Part shown: positions 13,936 through 43,550 of the stretch, in pieces | Layout: each line of letters opens with the position of its first letter | Position numbering within the stretch: position 1 is the first letter of the stretch | Notes under the pieces: model-generated | The model's input: the letters and a program-made list of their open reading frames with translations, nothing else | Told to the model about the DNA's origin: nothing | The model's database searches: none | NCBI GenBank assembly: GCA_026745465.1 | Contig: JACYXH010000216.1 | Coordinates: 5,542,001 to 5,606,000, forward strand | Length of the DNA: 64,000 nt | Origin: Lota lota | Taxonomy: Eukaryota > Chordata > Actinopteri > Gadiformes > Lotidae | Direction: 5' to 3' | Translations under genes and position numbers: made by a program

Positions 13936-14582
13936 TATCATGAAACAAGTATTTTAGCTAACATTTTACAAATAAAACACACACTTAAAATTCTACCCAT
14001 TTGATGTGAGACTTGTATTAAATGTAATCTAATACAAGCATTGAGCAAAAACAAAAAAAAAGCGTTAGCAATTTTCTTTGCTTTTAACAATTCATTACAA
14101 ACTCCTTTATAGCACACATTGTCTTATATGGGATATCTAAGCAAAACCTGCTGTGTAAATTAGCAATCTAAAACACAAATGGTGATCAAGTGGGGTCTTT
14201 ACATTTCTCGTTAGAAATTTGCTTTAAAGCTCCTATGAGGGTTTGAAAAAACCAAACAACAGATAGCATTTCCACTGCATCTCATAACGGTCTCCGTTGC
14301 TTCTTTTTGCCGGGAGCTACTTCCCGCATTTGTTTTGCAGAGCAAAGTAACAACCGTTAGCAAGATGAGCCAATGTATCTGTGAGTATGCATTTATTTTT
14401 TTTACTTTTCTGCTCTGCTGTAAATTGTCTGTTGAATCCAACCCTGTGGCAAACATTTAGAATCGTTAACTTTTAACACTGACGGTGTAATTTGCACTGT
14501 TAAAAATATCAACACAAAAATGGGTTGGCAGATATCTCCTCACAGGGCCTTTAAAGTGGTCACAGGTGACCGGGGGGTGGAC

Positions 14583-17500
14583 TTATGCATTTTGTTCTTC
14601 AATGTCAACGCTGCTATCAAACAGAGTGGCCAGCTGCTCTTCATAGTTTGCAATGTTTCTCTTCATGATGTCCATGCATGGGCCCAGCAGTCTCTCAAAG
14701 GCCTGCACGTCCATTGCTTCAGAAAAACACACCAATAAAGGACGAGTTAGAGCAGGTTTGAAGACTATTTAAGACACTTAAGGACGTATAATAAACACTA
14801 TCCCATTTATTTTAACACCATCTCCCTCTCTCTCTCAACTTGTTTTAAATAAATTACCTTTGGCAATGTGTGTTTAAGTGTTGCAAGAACGTACAGGGTT
14901 TTTGAGTGTACTAACTGAACAATTGGCTAGATACATAGAAATATGGACAAGAAAACCAAACTGTACCCAAGCATTTGACGGTTCCAACGGCATAAGCTGA
15001 AGCTGCTCGGGGCTTATTGGTAACAAGTGCCAGCTCCCCGAAGTACTGGCCTCTCGAACACGTGGCAATGTCAAGTTCCTCTTCTCCTTCCTCCTTTTTC
15101 GTCTGAGGACAAATTAAATGTGTTAATGGAATCTCTAACAATGATGCCAATGAAAACACTCCCTTTTTCACTGCAGCCATCATCTTTCTTATGGCCAGGT
15201 GTCATGTTGATGAACCACATTAGACTTTTCAGAATCTAAACCTTTGTGACATCCCAATTTGGGATGTAAGGAGTTGATTGATGTAGTGGACTGTATTAAT
15301 TGGTAGGCTGGAGTTGATCTGTCCGTCATACATCCAAGTGGACACTCCCACTTGGGATGTCACAAATATAAAGACTTGAAATGGTCTGTAATGGCTCATA
15401 AACATGAACAGAATTCCTCAGCTGATTCTTGGCCAACAAAATGTATCTTTAGTTTTTTAGGCAAAAGGCAATTAGTATTTAAAATAATATCTAACAAAAG
15501 TGATGACCTTAGAGAACAAGTTACATAGTGTGTTTTTTTTCTTTACAAAATAAAACAGTGCAAGCAAACGTGCAAACATACCCTACTTCTCTTCATGGTA
15601 ATTCTAACTTGGCCGGATTCAACAATGTAGAAGCAATCCGCTAGATCACCCTGTTAACAACGACAGAACCGCGTTAATGCCTTTCCATCCGAAATCATGG
15701 CCTATCCATGTGCATGTTATTTACAATTAAGATCACTAGATAATATTGACCTGTGCGATAATCTGCTGTCCATCGATGTACACCTTGGTGGACAACACAT
15801 CCACTACCTTCATTCTCTCTGAGAGCTGACAAGGAGACAATAAGAGTGGGATTTACTATAGCATGTTTCTGGAAGGTACTTTGAACAAGAAGAATAGATG
15901 GACCCATACCTCTAGTGATGTAAGCAGCGGTAATGTTTCGATGAATGCCTCGTACAGCCTTCTCTTCTTTGCTTTATTATTAACGATGATCCTTCTGAAC
16001 GTTAGACGATCCTGAAAGGGGTGTACACAAAATATATCTAATAATTTGAAGAAAGAGCACTGAAGAATAATTCATGGAAATATTAAATGTCTGTTCAAAT
16101 TCTCCCAGTGTTCACCAGTGGGTGACAATGAGAGTTATGGGACACGGTATTTGTTCTCCTAAACCCAAATATCATCCTCTGTAGCGCTCAGGTTCTTCAA
16201 ATTCATTAAATCCATATGCCAAGACATCTGGAGGCCTACGGTAAATAAGGACAGTGTGTTATATATCGAGATTGTACTCACCAGGCACCAAAGTGCTCCG
16301 GGCGACGTTGCGACTATTGTGGCCGCCCTGGGGGTGTTGTACATCAACGCCAACTCCCCAAAGCTTCCTTGGTTGTCATAGCAACCCACCAGCTTCTCAA
16401 TGCCCTCAACCCCCATGAAGATGTCAAATGTCCCACTAGATACAGAAAGAAACAAATGCAAGGAGACATATTGTGTCTTGAATGTGTTTTTTGTGTTGTT
16501 GTTGTCGTCCATTCAACATGTTGCATTTCTTGTGATTCATTTAGTTAAGTAGGGCTGCATGATTTATATTGATACCAAATATGTATGACCACATTATCAA
16601 CATCACAAAGGCAGCATTTAATCACTACAGCAAGTTAAATGGCATTGTGATATACAACTGATAAACAGCAGCATATACAAGATATACAGCAATCACAATG
16701 TGATTACATTATTTACACCAAGCAGTCCTAGTAGGTACTCACTCACAAAACAAATCTATATCAATGGTTTATTAACATAATGAAGAAGAACATACAGTTT
16801 AGGCGACAAATGGTTTTTGTTAAAAGCATTGTCTAGTGGCAAGAGTGTTAAATTCCTAGCCGAAAGGTACGCGCAAAACTCGATAAAACCGGCTCCAATA
16901 ACGGCTCATAATGTAAGGAATTACCTTTCAATGACATAGAAGTTGTCTCCGTCGTCAAATTGATCAATGATGTGCTCTCCACTGACAGCAAACTTTTCAA
17001 ACATGGCATCCAACACCTGTGAGATCTCTTCCTGTAGTAAAATGAAATAATAATATTAAGAATTAATAATGACAATGACAATTAATACTTAATAATTATT
17101 TCAAAGAAAAGTGCCCTTGCAGCATGCGTTTAATCAAATTAATAAATATATACTTATATACTTAAATTTCATGTCATTTTAGAGACCGTTTAGTCTCATA
17201 AATCAGACTTTGGATTCCTATCTAAAGTCTGATAGCAGACTAGTTCAAATCTGGGTGAACAGGGCTTTACACTTTGTTTCGCTTCATATTTGTTCGGACC
17301 AATCATGTTGCCGGAGGCGGGGATCTGTAAGTGCTTAATTGACTAACAGCGAACATAACCTCGGCCAGCACTAGTTAACTTTTCCCGGTGGGAAGACAAG
17401 CTAAAACGTCCTGTCAGCACACCAACTTAGAAAAAGTGTCTCTCAAGGTTCAAAATCGCTATGTGCACGGGCCACTGTAGAAATACACTTCTTTAAATCC

Positions 17501-20500
17501 CCTTCTGAGTAGAATATCTCCGTAACAAAACAGGAAACAAGGCATAACCACTCCTTTCAGTTGTTGGTTTCCGGCCCAGGCTCTGTGCCACCACCTCAAG
17601 AAGTCTTTCTATAACATAGGACTGCTGGATCCGAGATCGTAGAAAGTAGAAATAAAACATTTAATAAAAATAAAAACAGCTAGCAGTACTGTCATCCACT
17701 TACCGGCTCCAGGTTCTTGAACAGAAGAATGTTCCTACACGCCTCCTGTAGTCTCCGTCTCTGTTCGTCTGTTTTTGGATGGGTGACCTACAAAACAAAC
17801 CAAACATGTATAATACAGCCCTGCTGTTTGCCCCGCAGCATATAAACAGCATACCTAAAGTTTTTTTTTTCATGAAACAACATTACTACAACCAACATGT
17901 AAACATGTAGACCAGTGGAGCATAAGAAAGTTTACCCTTGGCTCTTCCTCTTCATCATCAGGGTTGAATGCTTCAGCACACACTTAATAACAGGAAGAAA
18001 ACAATTTAAATGTTGAATTACACATCCAGCATTACAAATTCAAATATTTAATTTGTGTTCACCTGACCAAATAATTATAACAAGGGGGATCTACCATTTA
18101 GCAGAAACGTGTATCCTAAGGGACTTAGATGTCGTTAAGGAGCAGGTAGGGGTTGGCATCTCGCTTAAGGGCGTTCAAACCCAGAACCCTTAGACTGGGA
18201 GACTAGACTATCCTGCTGCAAGGGTTAAGGGGAAGTAGCCTGCTTCAATGAAGGTGGCTACACCCCTTTTCACAGGTCCATGCTGTGATTTTCTTTAGAA
18301 ACATTACATTACATTTATTTAGCTGACACTTTTATCCAAAGTGAAATACAATTAGTGCAATCAACCATGAATATTTTGGTTGAATGTTTCATGGGCCAAG
18401 ATGCAGTCTGAACAGATGAGTTTTCAGTATGCGACAGAGAATGTGTAGGGTTTTAGCTGTCCCAATATCAGTGGGGGCCTCGTTCCACCATTGTAGAGCC
18501 AGGACAGCAAACAATCGAGATTTTGTTGAGCGGCAGCTGGGGTTCCCTGGTAGTGAGGGAGTAGCAACCTGTTTAGCAGTCATAGAGCGTAGTGGATGGG
18601 CTGGGGTGTATGGTTTGACCATGTCCTGGATGTAGGATGGGTCAGTGCCGTTCACAGCATGATAGGCAAGTACCAGTGACGTGTATCGGATTGAGCAGCC
18701 ACCGGTAGCCATTGTTGAGTGCAGAGACAGATGGAGTAACCGCACAACCTCATCATACTGTTCATATTGTTTAAAACAGGCTGAATCATGCTGCCCCTCC
18801 CATTTTAGTACACATTATATAAACTGGGGTAACAATTGTATGTACACTGAGTAAATATCGATATTTTTAATTTGTTAATGTACAATCTATATTTCCTCTC
18901 CTCCTCACTAACATTATCATCCTATGGAAGTTACTACAGAATGAATAATGTCTTTGTAAATATATTATAATCTTGGGTGATACTATCTATTTCTCAGAAC
19001 TTCCACGTTCCTTGACCACTGAGCAGTTAAGATGTCACAGAACTTTCCCAGAACAAGCTAGCTTACATCTTCCCCACATATCATTTTGGCAGAACTACAG
19101 TTATTATTAGCGTAGCCAAACTCAAACTCAAACAGGTATAAATCAGATTAGGACATTGTTCCTATCTTGTTTCATATCCGTCTAATCCTCTGCCTGGAAG
19201 ACAGAGTTTTTAGAGACATGGCTGAAGATAGTTCATCGCCATTATCATAAACAGAAACACAGCGACAGGAAACAGATGGAAAATGTCTACATGCTGTATA
19301 TATGGAGGAAGATTTGATGGAGACATGGTCCATGTGAATATGTCAAAGGACATTTCCATGGGGCTATGATAACTGATATCTTCCAGAATGTTCCTCTTGA
19401 GATTGCACTAAATCTGCCAGTCGGAACGTACAGTGAATGTACACTCACCTGAAGCTCTCCTGACGAATCTGTTAATCACTGGAGCTGAAACGATGGATGA
19501 AAAAAAAAAAACGAATCATTGTAAAAGTTATTTTATTTCATCCCGAAACAATTAAATAATTTTAGTGGGAATAACAAACCCAAAGATAAAGTTCAATTGA
19601 TCAACACAATATAAAACATCCTACGAGTAAATTCAGTTAGATTGATTGTGTTTCCCTGAATCTAATCTAATATAAATGGACAAAACAATGGACTTTTAAT
19701 AAATATGCATTAGACAGTAAGTTTCTCAGTGAATGTGTGAGTTAACCATGAGGCAAACCATTAGCCTTCCTTTGGTAACTTAGAAATATGTTGAATGTTA
19801 TGGGACAACTGTGGGGGAGTAGGCTCCAAAGGGCACAGGCCTGTGACAGAGCCCAGACACGGGAGTGCACCTGTCAACAACGCCCGCTATACCGGCGGAG
19901 GGCACTCGTTGGGATCCCACATCAAGCCTGCGGCTTGCTGTGCTGCTGCACCGAAGTGAACCGTCTTGTCACATACGGCGACCATTTACGTGGTTTGTCC
20001 ATCAACAAGACTGCTTTAGGAAACAGGCCAATTTGACGCGATCTTCATTCGTAAACGTTACACACAGCGTTGTGCCGCATGCTCTATTATTTTTTTGTAA
20101 CACATTATGGACACGGTCATTTATTTCTGGTGGACAGGCATTGATAGGCCTGGCACTTGAAACAATTGTGCTTGAAATGGGTCACTGCCACTGGTTTGAA
20201 TCATCAAGGGACTGATCAAGATCAAGGCAGTCGTGCGGCAAATGATTAGGCTTCATTCAGTATCCATTATCGGGGCTGTATTGTCGCTGTGGTGGATGCA
20301 AGGTGTCAAGCCCCTGAACGCTACAGCACCAGAGAGGTAGCTTATGCCTTACATGCGCGGGTCTATCATTTTTCGTAAAATCACCAAGACATCCACATCA
20401 TGGAGCTTGGATCTGAGCACAAGCGTATGCTTCCGCTTACCTAGGAATTCCTCGTCATCCTCATCCTCTTCGCCGTTTTCAGAATCGATCTGCATTGCTT

Positions 20501-20702
20501 CGTCAATGAAATTGACTGCTTTGCCAGGTCTTGTGGCCGAATTTTGGTCATTGCCAAATGAGGCCCCTCTGGTCTCGCTGTCCTTCAGTTGGGTGAAATA
20601 TTGTAACGCAAACTCAAGCAAATCCCTGGGTTGATTCCTCAACACTTCCACGGTAAAGCTCTGTAACAGCTCCGTCAGTCCTTCAGGGATTTCTATACTC
20701 AT
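14583..20702 (-). CDS. prkar2b: cAMP-dependent protein kinase type II-beta regulatory subunit
   Basis: The cytoplasmic PKA inhibitor subunit: it binds catalytic subunits, releases them on cAMP binding, and docks on AKAPs. Eleven exons (transcript order): 20441-20702, 19449-19484, 17936-17982, 17704-17787, 16925-17031, 16282-16435, 15910-16011, 15751-15825, 15582-15650, 14967-15102, 14583-14716. They give 401 codons plus stop (human 418), with all phases consistent. The dimerisation/docking helix starts [20 protein letters not shown]. An acidic linker follows, then the inhibitor site FVRRAS with the phosphorylatable Ser of type II subunits (about residue 99), encoded by a 36-bp exon. Two cyclic-nucleotide domains carry the phosphate-binding cassettes [16 protein letters not shown] and [22 protein letters not shown] replaces the mammalian ALWGL. 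It lies next to hbp1, as in mammals, which favours beta over alpha. Confidence 0.95.
15243..15366. mobile_element. Fold-back element in prkar2b intron
   Basis: A 124-bp unit bounded by a perfect 15-bp inverted repeat, TTTGTGACATCCCAA at 15243-15257 and its complement at 15352-15366. Each end is itself a hairpin: ACATCCCAA-T-TTGGGATGT at 15249-15267, and an imperfect stem CATCCAAGTGG / CCCACTTGGGATG at about 15331-15360. It has no coding capacity and I do not recognise the family. It may be a short fold-back transposon remnant. Confidence 0.6.
18145..18225 (-). repeat. tRNA-headed SINE fragment in prkar2b intron
   Basis: On the minus strand: CAGGATAGTCTAGTCTCCC, then AAGGGTTCTGGGTTTGAACG (a good box B-like motif). 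This matches the head of the SINE copies near 5755 and 37160. The body is truncated. Confidence 0.6.
18298..18760. repeat. Interspersed fish repeat with remnant open frames
   Basis: It begins with ACATTTATTTAGCTGACAC and TTATCCAAAGTG, a tail shared by several SINE copies here. About 380 bp follow that I recognise only as a sequence type repeated in fish genomes (GTGGGGGCCTCGTTCCACC, TAGAGCCAGGACAGCAAAC). Short open frames on both strands are not bounded by splice sites and are not supported as exons. Confidence 0.55.
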
Positions 20703-22725
20703 TCCTGTTGTCAATCTATGAATGAGACAAAATGCCGGTTTGCTGCAAAATGACAGAATGTTTTCCAATCTCCTTAAAAGTACAGAACAAAAATATCCAA
20801 TGTAGCAAACATCGCATGAAACACACCAAATGAGCGAATTAGCAAATTAAAATGGCTGTGGATCTTTGGTCCAAGCATCTTCTGCTGATTCTGGCTACAG
20901 GAAATCCACGCATGTGACCCAAGGATCCATGGCAACCACAGACCCTAGGATTGCGTATGAGCTGTAAAATGTGGTAGCATGTCACGTGTATCAATTAGGA
21001 ACATATTTTGTTTGAGTTCAATCAAATAAAATAAAAAAGGTGACACGCTACCAAAATTAAAATAATACATTAGATACGCTACATCATATGTGTGTTATAA
21101 CGAATATTAATAGCTGCCAACAGCGATATTAGCCTAATTCAACTAAAGTATTGCTGTCAACGCAAATGGGTAGCCTTTTGTAATAGGTTTTCGATTAAAA
21201 AAATCCTTAAATATGCTAGATCACATCTCATCTAGATGAGATCTAGATCTCATCGTAAAACAAACATATATATAAACATATAAAATAATGAAGCACCTAG
21301 GCCTATAACATAACATATAGGCCCGCCTAAATGAATGAAGGGGGGAGGGAGTGAAAAATAAATAAAATAAAAATAAGATTTTATATTAACCTTCTCCTGA
21401 TGTAGCGTGTTGAGCCGACCACTGGGGGATAAAGTAGCAACACTGAAACATCTGAAATGCAGTTCTCCCTTCCTCTATACGAGTCTATGGTCTCCTATGA
21501 CGCCCCTCCCCCAGCCTACAGTGGCCCACATCTGTCAGCATGTATCTTGCAGACGCATACTCCCTCTCATGCGAAGTATGGCGATATATAGCCATAGCTT
21601 TTGTGTTGTGTGACCTCTTAAACACATGTAGGCCTATGTTAAATTGTATAGTGTCATTGAAGACACTAGTTGCCTTTCTGAACAGTGTTAGGATTGAATG
21701 CCAATGCAAACTGTCTACTGGTGTCTTGGACAGGCTTAGAATAAAGTGGGTCTAGTGAATACATATATTAGATAGCAATCTAATATGGCTCCGAGTGCAT
21801 TATTAAATGTTATAAGCAAAGGTTCCCGGGGTCACAATGCAGGGCATATCTGCTTGGAGGGTCTGGTGGTTTCAAGAGTGTAATGCTCGAATCTGGTAGT
21901 CTTTGATTGGAAAACAAAAGAGACTATCATTACAAGGAAGCAGCCATCTTGTATATCTACTTTAAGAGTAAACACTATGCCTAATTGAGGACCTAAAATG
22001 ACTCAAGTATACAAGGGAATTGTCGATTGCCCACTGAATTGTGATGTTCAAATTGTTACAACTGCACCTGACCTCTAAAGTACAATGGACGGTCCTAATT
22101 AAGCAAGAAAAAAAATATGCAGAGCACATCCTCGGTTGTTGACGTTTTCCTTTCAGTTTTAGAATGTTAAAACACCTGGTTTACAATGCCATCTAGTGGC
22201 CTGATATTGTACTACAATGTAAAGGCAAATGTGTATTGGTGTTATTGATACACTATACAATTAAGCTTACTTTCTGAATGTTGTAATTGAAATTTGAACA
22301 ATGCAGTCTTTGACTTAATTATATTCAGTTAAAATGGTAAAATAAAAAAAGGGTATTTCATACAAGTGCATACCGGAGCTTGAATAGATATGCACTTGCA
22401 TTTGATGGTATGTACATTCTTCCAGCAGTCTCACACACACACCAATATTTAAATGACCACAAAAGTCCTCATAGATCACATTGAGGTTTTTCTCCAGGAA
22501 ACATTTATTGATCAAGAGACTGGATCACATCTTTCCATAAACTGGGCAGTTAAATATTAACAAATTTACAGTCATGAGGAATGTAAAAAAAAGAAAAAAC
22601 AAAATCAATGCACATTTTTTATAAAACCCCAAACCAGGGACCACCCCTAGAGTAACATCTGGCCATGGTGATGTTGACCTAGCTCAAGGTATAACCCACT
22701 ACTACATCCCCATTCATTCAGTGCT
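20703..22725. other. Intergenic region prkar2b-hsp90b1
   Basis: Contains the prkar2b 5' UTR/promoter (above 20702) and the hsp90b1 3' UTR (below 22726). No gene is supported between them. An 18-bp perfect palindrome, ATCTCATCTAGATGAGAT, lies at 21225-21242 beside further AGATCTAGATC sequence. The remaining sequence is AT-rich and single-copy in appearance. Confidence 0.6.
22504..22509 (-). terminator. hsp90b1: hsp90b1 polyadenylation signal (AATAAA)
   Basis: TTTATT on the plus strand is AATAAA on the gene strand, 217 bp beyond the stop codon. It implies a short 3' UTR of roughly 230-250 bp. No other canonical signal lies closer to the stop. Confidence 0.55.
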
Positions 22726-30826
<8,101 letters not shown>

Positions 30827-30979
30827 TTTGAAAGGTGACTAGAAATAAACTTCACTGCGTCTACAGCTCTTGAAACAAAAGCCGGGCTTTCAGTGCATGC
30901 AGCACCGTCTTGACAAGGAAGAAAGACAGGCCCCTTCGCGCACCAAAAGAACCCGATTTATCCAACGCAAAACCATCGA

Positions 30980-30998
30980 CCAATTACTGCGCACCACG
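30980..30998 (+). promoter_or_regulatory. hsp90b1: ER-stress response element (ERSE), proximal
   Basis: Exact match to CCAAT-N9-CCACG, the binding site for NF-Y plus ATF6/XBP1 in ER-chaperone promoters. The spacer is exactly nine bases. It lies about 154-172 bp upstream of the hsp90b1 ATG and is inverted relative to that gene. Confidence 0.85.
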
Positions 30999-31080
30999 CA
31001 TAAGCATCATCCAATGACAGAGAGGCTTATATGACAGCCCTCCCAATAGAAATCTCCGACACAATTTGCTACCCGAAAAT

Positions 31081-31099
31081 CGTGGCTAAATACCATTGG
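31081..31099 (-). promoter_or_regulatory. hsp90b1: ER-stress response element (ERSE), distal
   Basis: CGTGG-N9-ATTGG on the plus strand, which is exact CCAAT-N9-CCACG on the gene strand. It is about 255-273 bp upstream of the ATG. A weaker ERSE-like motif (CCAAT, nine bases, CGACA) lies between the two near 31043-31061. Confidence 0.85.
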
Positions 31100-31628
31100 C
31101 TGAAAATGATTCCGCGATCACGATTTGGAATACTGTCAATATATAAAAACACTCGTTATGTGTCATGGTATTATACATCAATATGTATACAATGTATTCA
31201 ACGTTATCATAACTTATGATGGCATTTGACATCAACATTAGAGAAAGAATATTGGGGATACTGAGAAAACGTTTGTGATTCACAATTCACATTCAATTCA
31301 CATTTCATAGCCCATTCATTGTTCTTATGTCTGTGTTGTATATTTTTTATTCAGTGTTGCTTCTCATAGTTTCTCGTTTCCTGCTGCATACTGAGAAACC
31401 GAGATCGAGTCAGCTGTGACAGTCCATGCATGTATAATGACAGCTGAATCATGTAGTTTTTCTCTGTCCACATGGTGGTAGTGAAGTGATAGAAATCAGA
31501 CATCATCATTCTTTCAGTCCTCCCAGCTCCTCGAAACATGGGCTTGAACTTGAGACAGGTGCCTATCCCTACATAACATCAAACAAAGTCACTGTAACCG
31601 ACATAACTGCATAACGCGCAAGTAAATG

Positions 31629-31629
31629 G

Positions 31630-31687
<58 letters not shown>

Positions 31688-31764
31688 ATGCGCGGAAGCG
31701 TGTGTGTGCGCGCGTGTGTGTTTGTGTGTGTGTGTGTGCGCGCGCGCGCGTGTGTGTGTGTGTG
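31629..31764. repeat. GT/GC compound microsatellite
   Basis: (GT)n at 31629-31686, then interrupted GT with CGCGCG stretches to about 31764. Alternating purine-pyrimidine sequence of this kind is Z-DNA-prone. It lies midway between the two divergent start codons. Confidence 0.9.
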
Positions 31765-32046
31765 AGTGACGTGGGCTTGCATGAATGATCGAAAAAATTA
31801 CGATGGTCCTTATGTCTTTATGTGAATATATTCGAGACATAGACATAAACATTGTTAGTTACTAACAGTACATGGAGCACTAGGTAATGGCGCAGTCTGC
31901 GTTTGGACCAATGTCAAATGTGGAAGTGACGTTAGAAGTGACGCGCAAGAGGCGCACGGTTTCTTTAGTCACCACCAGAACCGCATGTTATGCTCCTCAT
32001 ATCTCTCTAGCTGCACGTATGATAATAACCCAAATCATAGACAACT

Positions 32047-40902
<8,856 letters not shown>

Positions 40903-43502
40903 ACCCCGGCCCTGTCGTCGTTTTCCCCGATCCGGTTCCTCTGGAAGACAGGCCCGTTTACCGCTCTCTCACCAGGCACTGGTCCAGTTGTGATTCCCGC
41001 ACACGTATCGACCTGTGCTGCATTAAGTAATGCACAAACTAGTTGCTTGAATATTGATAAGCCTCTGCTCCTCATTGATGAAATGTACAGTAGATGGGCG
41101 AAGTCTTGCTTTTAAAAATGTAGATTCTGAAACAAAAGCTATAATGTTTTAGTATTAGGAGAATGCTGATACTGTTTACTAAGCCAAAACTATTTCAATT
41201 TAAGTCTTATTTTTTCTCCATAATTTTAATTCAGTGTTTTAAATGATCTGTTTGTGTATGTCTGTGAAAGGGACATGTTACATATATATACAATATATAC
41301 AAAGAAAAAAAAAATTGCTGCCTTTTTGGCACATCTGTGAAGACTAAGACTTATAATGGTAAAGATTATACAGTGATGGCATAGTACTATTTCATACTAT
41401 TTGGCTCTTCTCTTCAGTTGAACCTGAAGTAGTGTGTGTCTTTTTATTCAAAATTGAAAGTCTATACACCTACAGTAACAAACACTATGCAGTGCAGCCT
41501 GTCAGTATGCAAACTCAAATGCGTTGCTGTCTTCCCACCCATAATCAGGCTGATAGGCGGCCATGTTGTTTCATAGTAGATAGTTCCCAATTTGTTAACG
41601 ACAGCCTGTTTATTTCTTGCTTCCTAACAAGATCCCTCTTTACTTTTTTTCTATCGCTTCACCTCATCAATTATGCATCCTGGAAGCGGGGAGAGATGTG
41701 ATGCATACTGATAACTCAACAAGTTCTACGGAGGGGATTTATGTTTCCTTGGAAGACATCTTGTAATCCTTATTTCTTTTGGTCATCGGTAAAGAGCACG
41801 TTTACACAGCTTAACGTTATAACGAATAACCGGTATCAGGTATGAGGATGTGGTGGAACTGTATACATTCTGTTTTCATATCGAGACACAAATCAGATCA
41901 CGCAGTATCTGTGAGACATTGTCTGCAGTTGCTTTTGGCGTGCACGTGCTTTACACACTAAATATCATGTGACCTGCAGAGCATCATATTTATTTTTGGA
42001 AAGAATATTGCGGAGAGAAAATGTGTGTTTGGTTTGTAGAAAGTGTAGATTTTGTGCGTAAGGATTAAATATATTTTCACTGATCATATGATAGTGTTTT
42101 TGGTTGGTTTGTTGTTGTTTTTTAAGTCATACGGCAGGAATGGTCTTAGCTTTCTTATTCAAAAACAGGGAAAGCTTGAATATATATGATTCACATAATT
42201 GTTTTATTGGGCATTTTGTTAATTTGTATTCGGTTGAACATGATGCAGTGTATTTATTTATTTATAGGCAATAATGTTACATCATTTATGTCTGTAATTT
42301 TGGGAGGCAGATTTGTGGTTTGCCTGCAGGATCTTTGTATTTATGGTTCAATAATGTCATAATTATAATGTTTACGACATAGTAATATAACAATAATGAT
42401 AATAAACATTATTTATAAAGCAAAAATCGTAAGTTCTGTTCAGTAATGATTATAACGTAATGCAATAAGGATTTGACCAGCATTATGAGAACCAACCAAA
42501 GAAAAGAAAATAATTAATGAAAGACACTAGGCAGATTCTTCTGACCAGGACCGATATCAGCAATAGTAGAGTCTTGGAGCCAGTTCTTGAGAAAATGTTC
42601 TCACCATCTTACACAGTAGAACACAGGATGAAAGGCTTGAAGACATAAGGGAATGTTCTGGTGTGGGCACTACAAGAAGTTCAAGTGGATCAGTATACTC
42701 AGTGGGTGGTCCTGCAGCCTCTGCTAGTGATAGATGTAATAATTTCCTTTAAAAGGTAAAAATAAGCATGCAACTCAATCATAAACATAGGTATTGGGGT
42801 CCCTTTCAGATTGTATGCTGTCCCCACTTATATTGTTAGCTTTCTAAAATTACAAAATGTTTTTAAAGTAAATGATTGACTCATGAATCCAACTCTCAGA
42901 AGACTAGAATAGTATGTAACAGCATTGTATTATTCATTCCAATGCCTTGGAATGAAGTGGGCCTCAATTTTCACATGGCATGTTTTAGGACCCTTTAGTT
43001 TATGTGTTGGATAACAAATCATGTGCAAGAAAACCATGTTAGAAATCAAGTCAAGTCAATTGAATTTGTATAGCCCTTAATCACAATTACAGTCTCAAAG
43101 GGTTTTAATGGCCATATATGTATGGCCATTCACCATATAGCCCCCCAAAGGGCAAGAAAAAACCTCCTTAATAAGGAAGAACTCCCTTAATTAACAAGGA
43201 ATTAACAGCTGAAATCCCTTATTCGTTAAGAAGAACAGATCATATAGTAGGCTAAACGACAAGCCTATTGCATCCTTTGACAATTGCATTATGTGCCTGT
43301 TTATTTATTAATATATTTTTTAGACTAAGCCTCCATTTCACTTTTCTTTATTGGTTTTTGAGCCCACATTTTCAATTAGACAAGTGGCAAGGGAAGAGCT
43401 TGTGATTGGGGCCTAGATTTCCTAGAATCCCAGTTAAACCTTTGGGATCACCCGTGATAAGATCACTGACGACGCCCAAGGTACGAGCAGGACGGCAGAG
43501 AG
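40903..43502. other. nt5dc3 3' UTR and spacer to the opsin gene
   Basis: A long AT-rich stretch after the nt5dc3 stop, with a candidate AATAAA at 42401-42406 that would give a 3' UTR of about 1.5 kb. From about 43055 to 43230 there is a fish interspersed repeat (GAATTTGTATAGCCCTTAAT, GCAAGAAAAAACCTCC). No other gene is supported. Confidence 0.6.
42401..42406 (+). terminator. nt5dc3: Candidate nt5dc3 polyadenylation signal
   Basis: AATAAA about 1.5 kb after the stop. It is the clearest canonical signal in the run of AT-rich sequence after the gene. An earlier variant signal cannot be excluded. Confidence 0.4.
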
Positions 43503-43550
43503 ATGAACTGTTGGGTCATCTCTCTTGCATCGCCGGTCGTTTTCGGAACC

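Larger units (their letters stand above)
10663..14582. other. Intergenic region hbp1-prkar2b, with the hbp1 5' region
   Basis: No open frame here can be supported as a gene. On the minus strand, 12118 is followed by a good donor (GGTAAGTGG), suggesting an hbp1 5' exon at about 12118-12180 containing ATGGCGACAGTTTTG. The prkar2b 3' UTR starts at 14582 and may run far: candidate minus-strand AATAAA signals lie near 14391, 13371, 12713 and 12597. A MITE copy occupies 13606-13935. The remaining sequence is AT-rich and unremarkable. Confidence 0.6.
30827..32046. promoter_or_regulatory. Divergent promoter region hsp90b1 / nt5dc3
   Basis: A 1.2-kb spacer between two genes transcribed away from each other. 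The left part is the hsp90b1 promoter with two ER-stress elements (listed separately). The right part, just upstream of nt5dc3, carries a CCAAT box at 31908-31912 and a CRE-like TGACGTTA at 31927-31934. The middle holds a GT/GC-rich microsatellite (31629-31764). Assignments are by motif and position only. Confidence 0.65.

Noticed and set aside
18389..18745. 118-residue frame in a prkar2b intron
   Set aside because: Lies inside an interspersed fish repeat, with no splice sites linking it to a gene.
19788..20215. GC-rich block with two overlapping frames in prkar2b intron 1
   Set aside because: No recognisable domain, no fitting splice sites, and prkar2b is complete without it.
31589..31852. 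His/Thr/Arg-rich frame between hsp90b1 and nt5dc3
   Set aside because: Translation of the GT/GC microsatellite in a promoter spacer.
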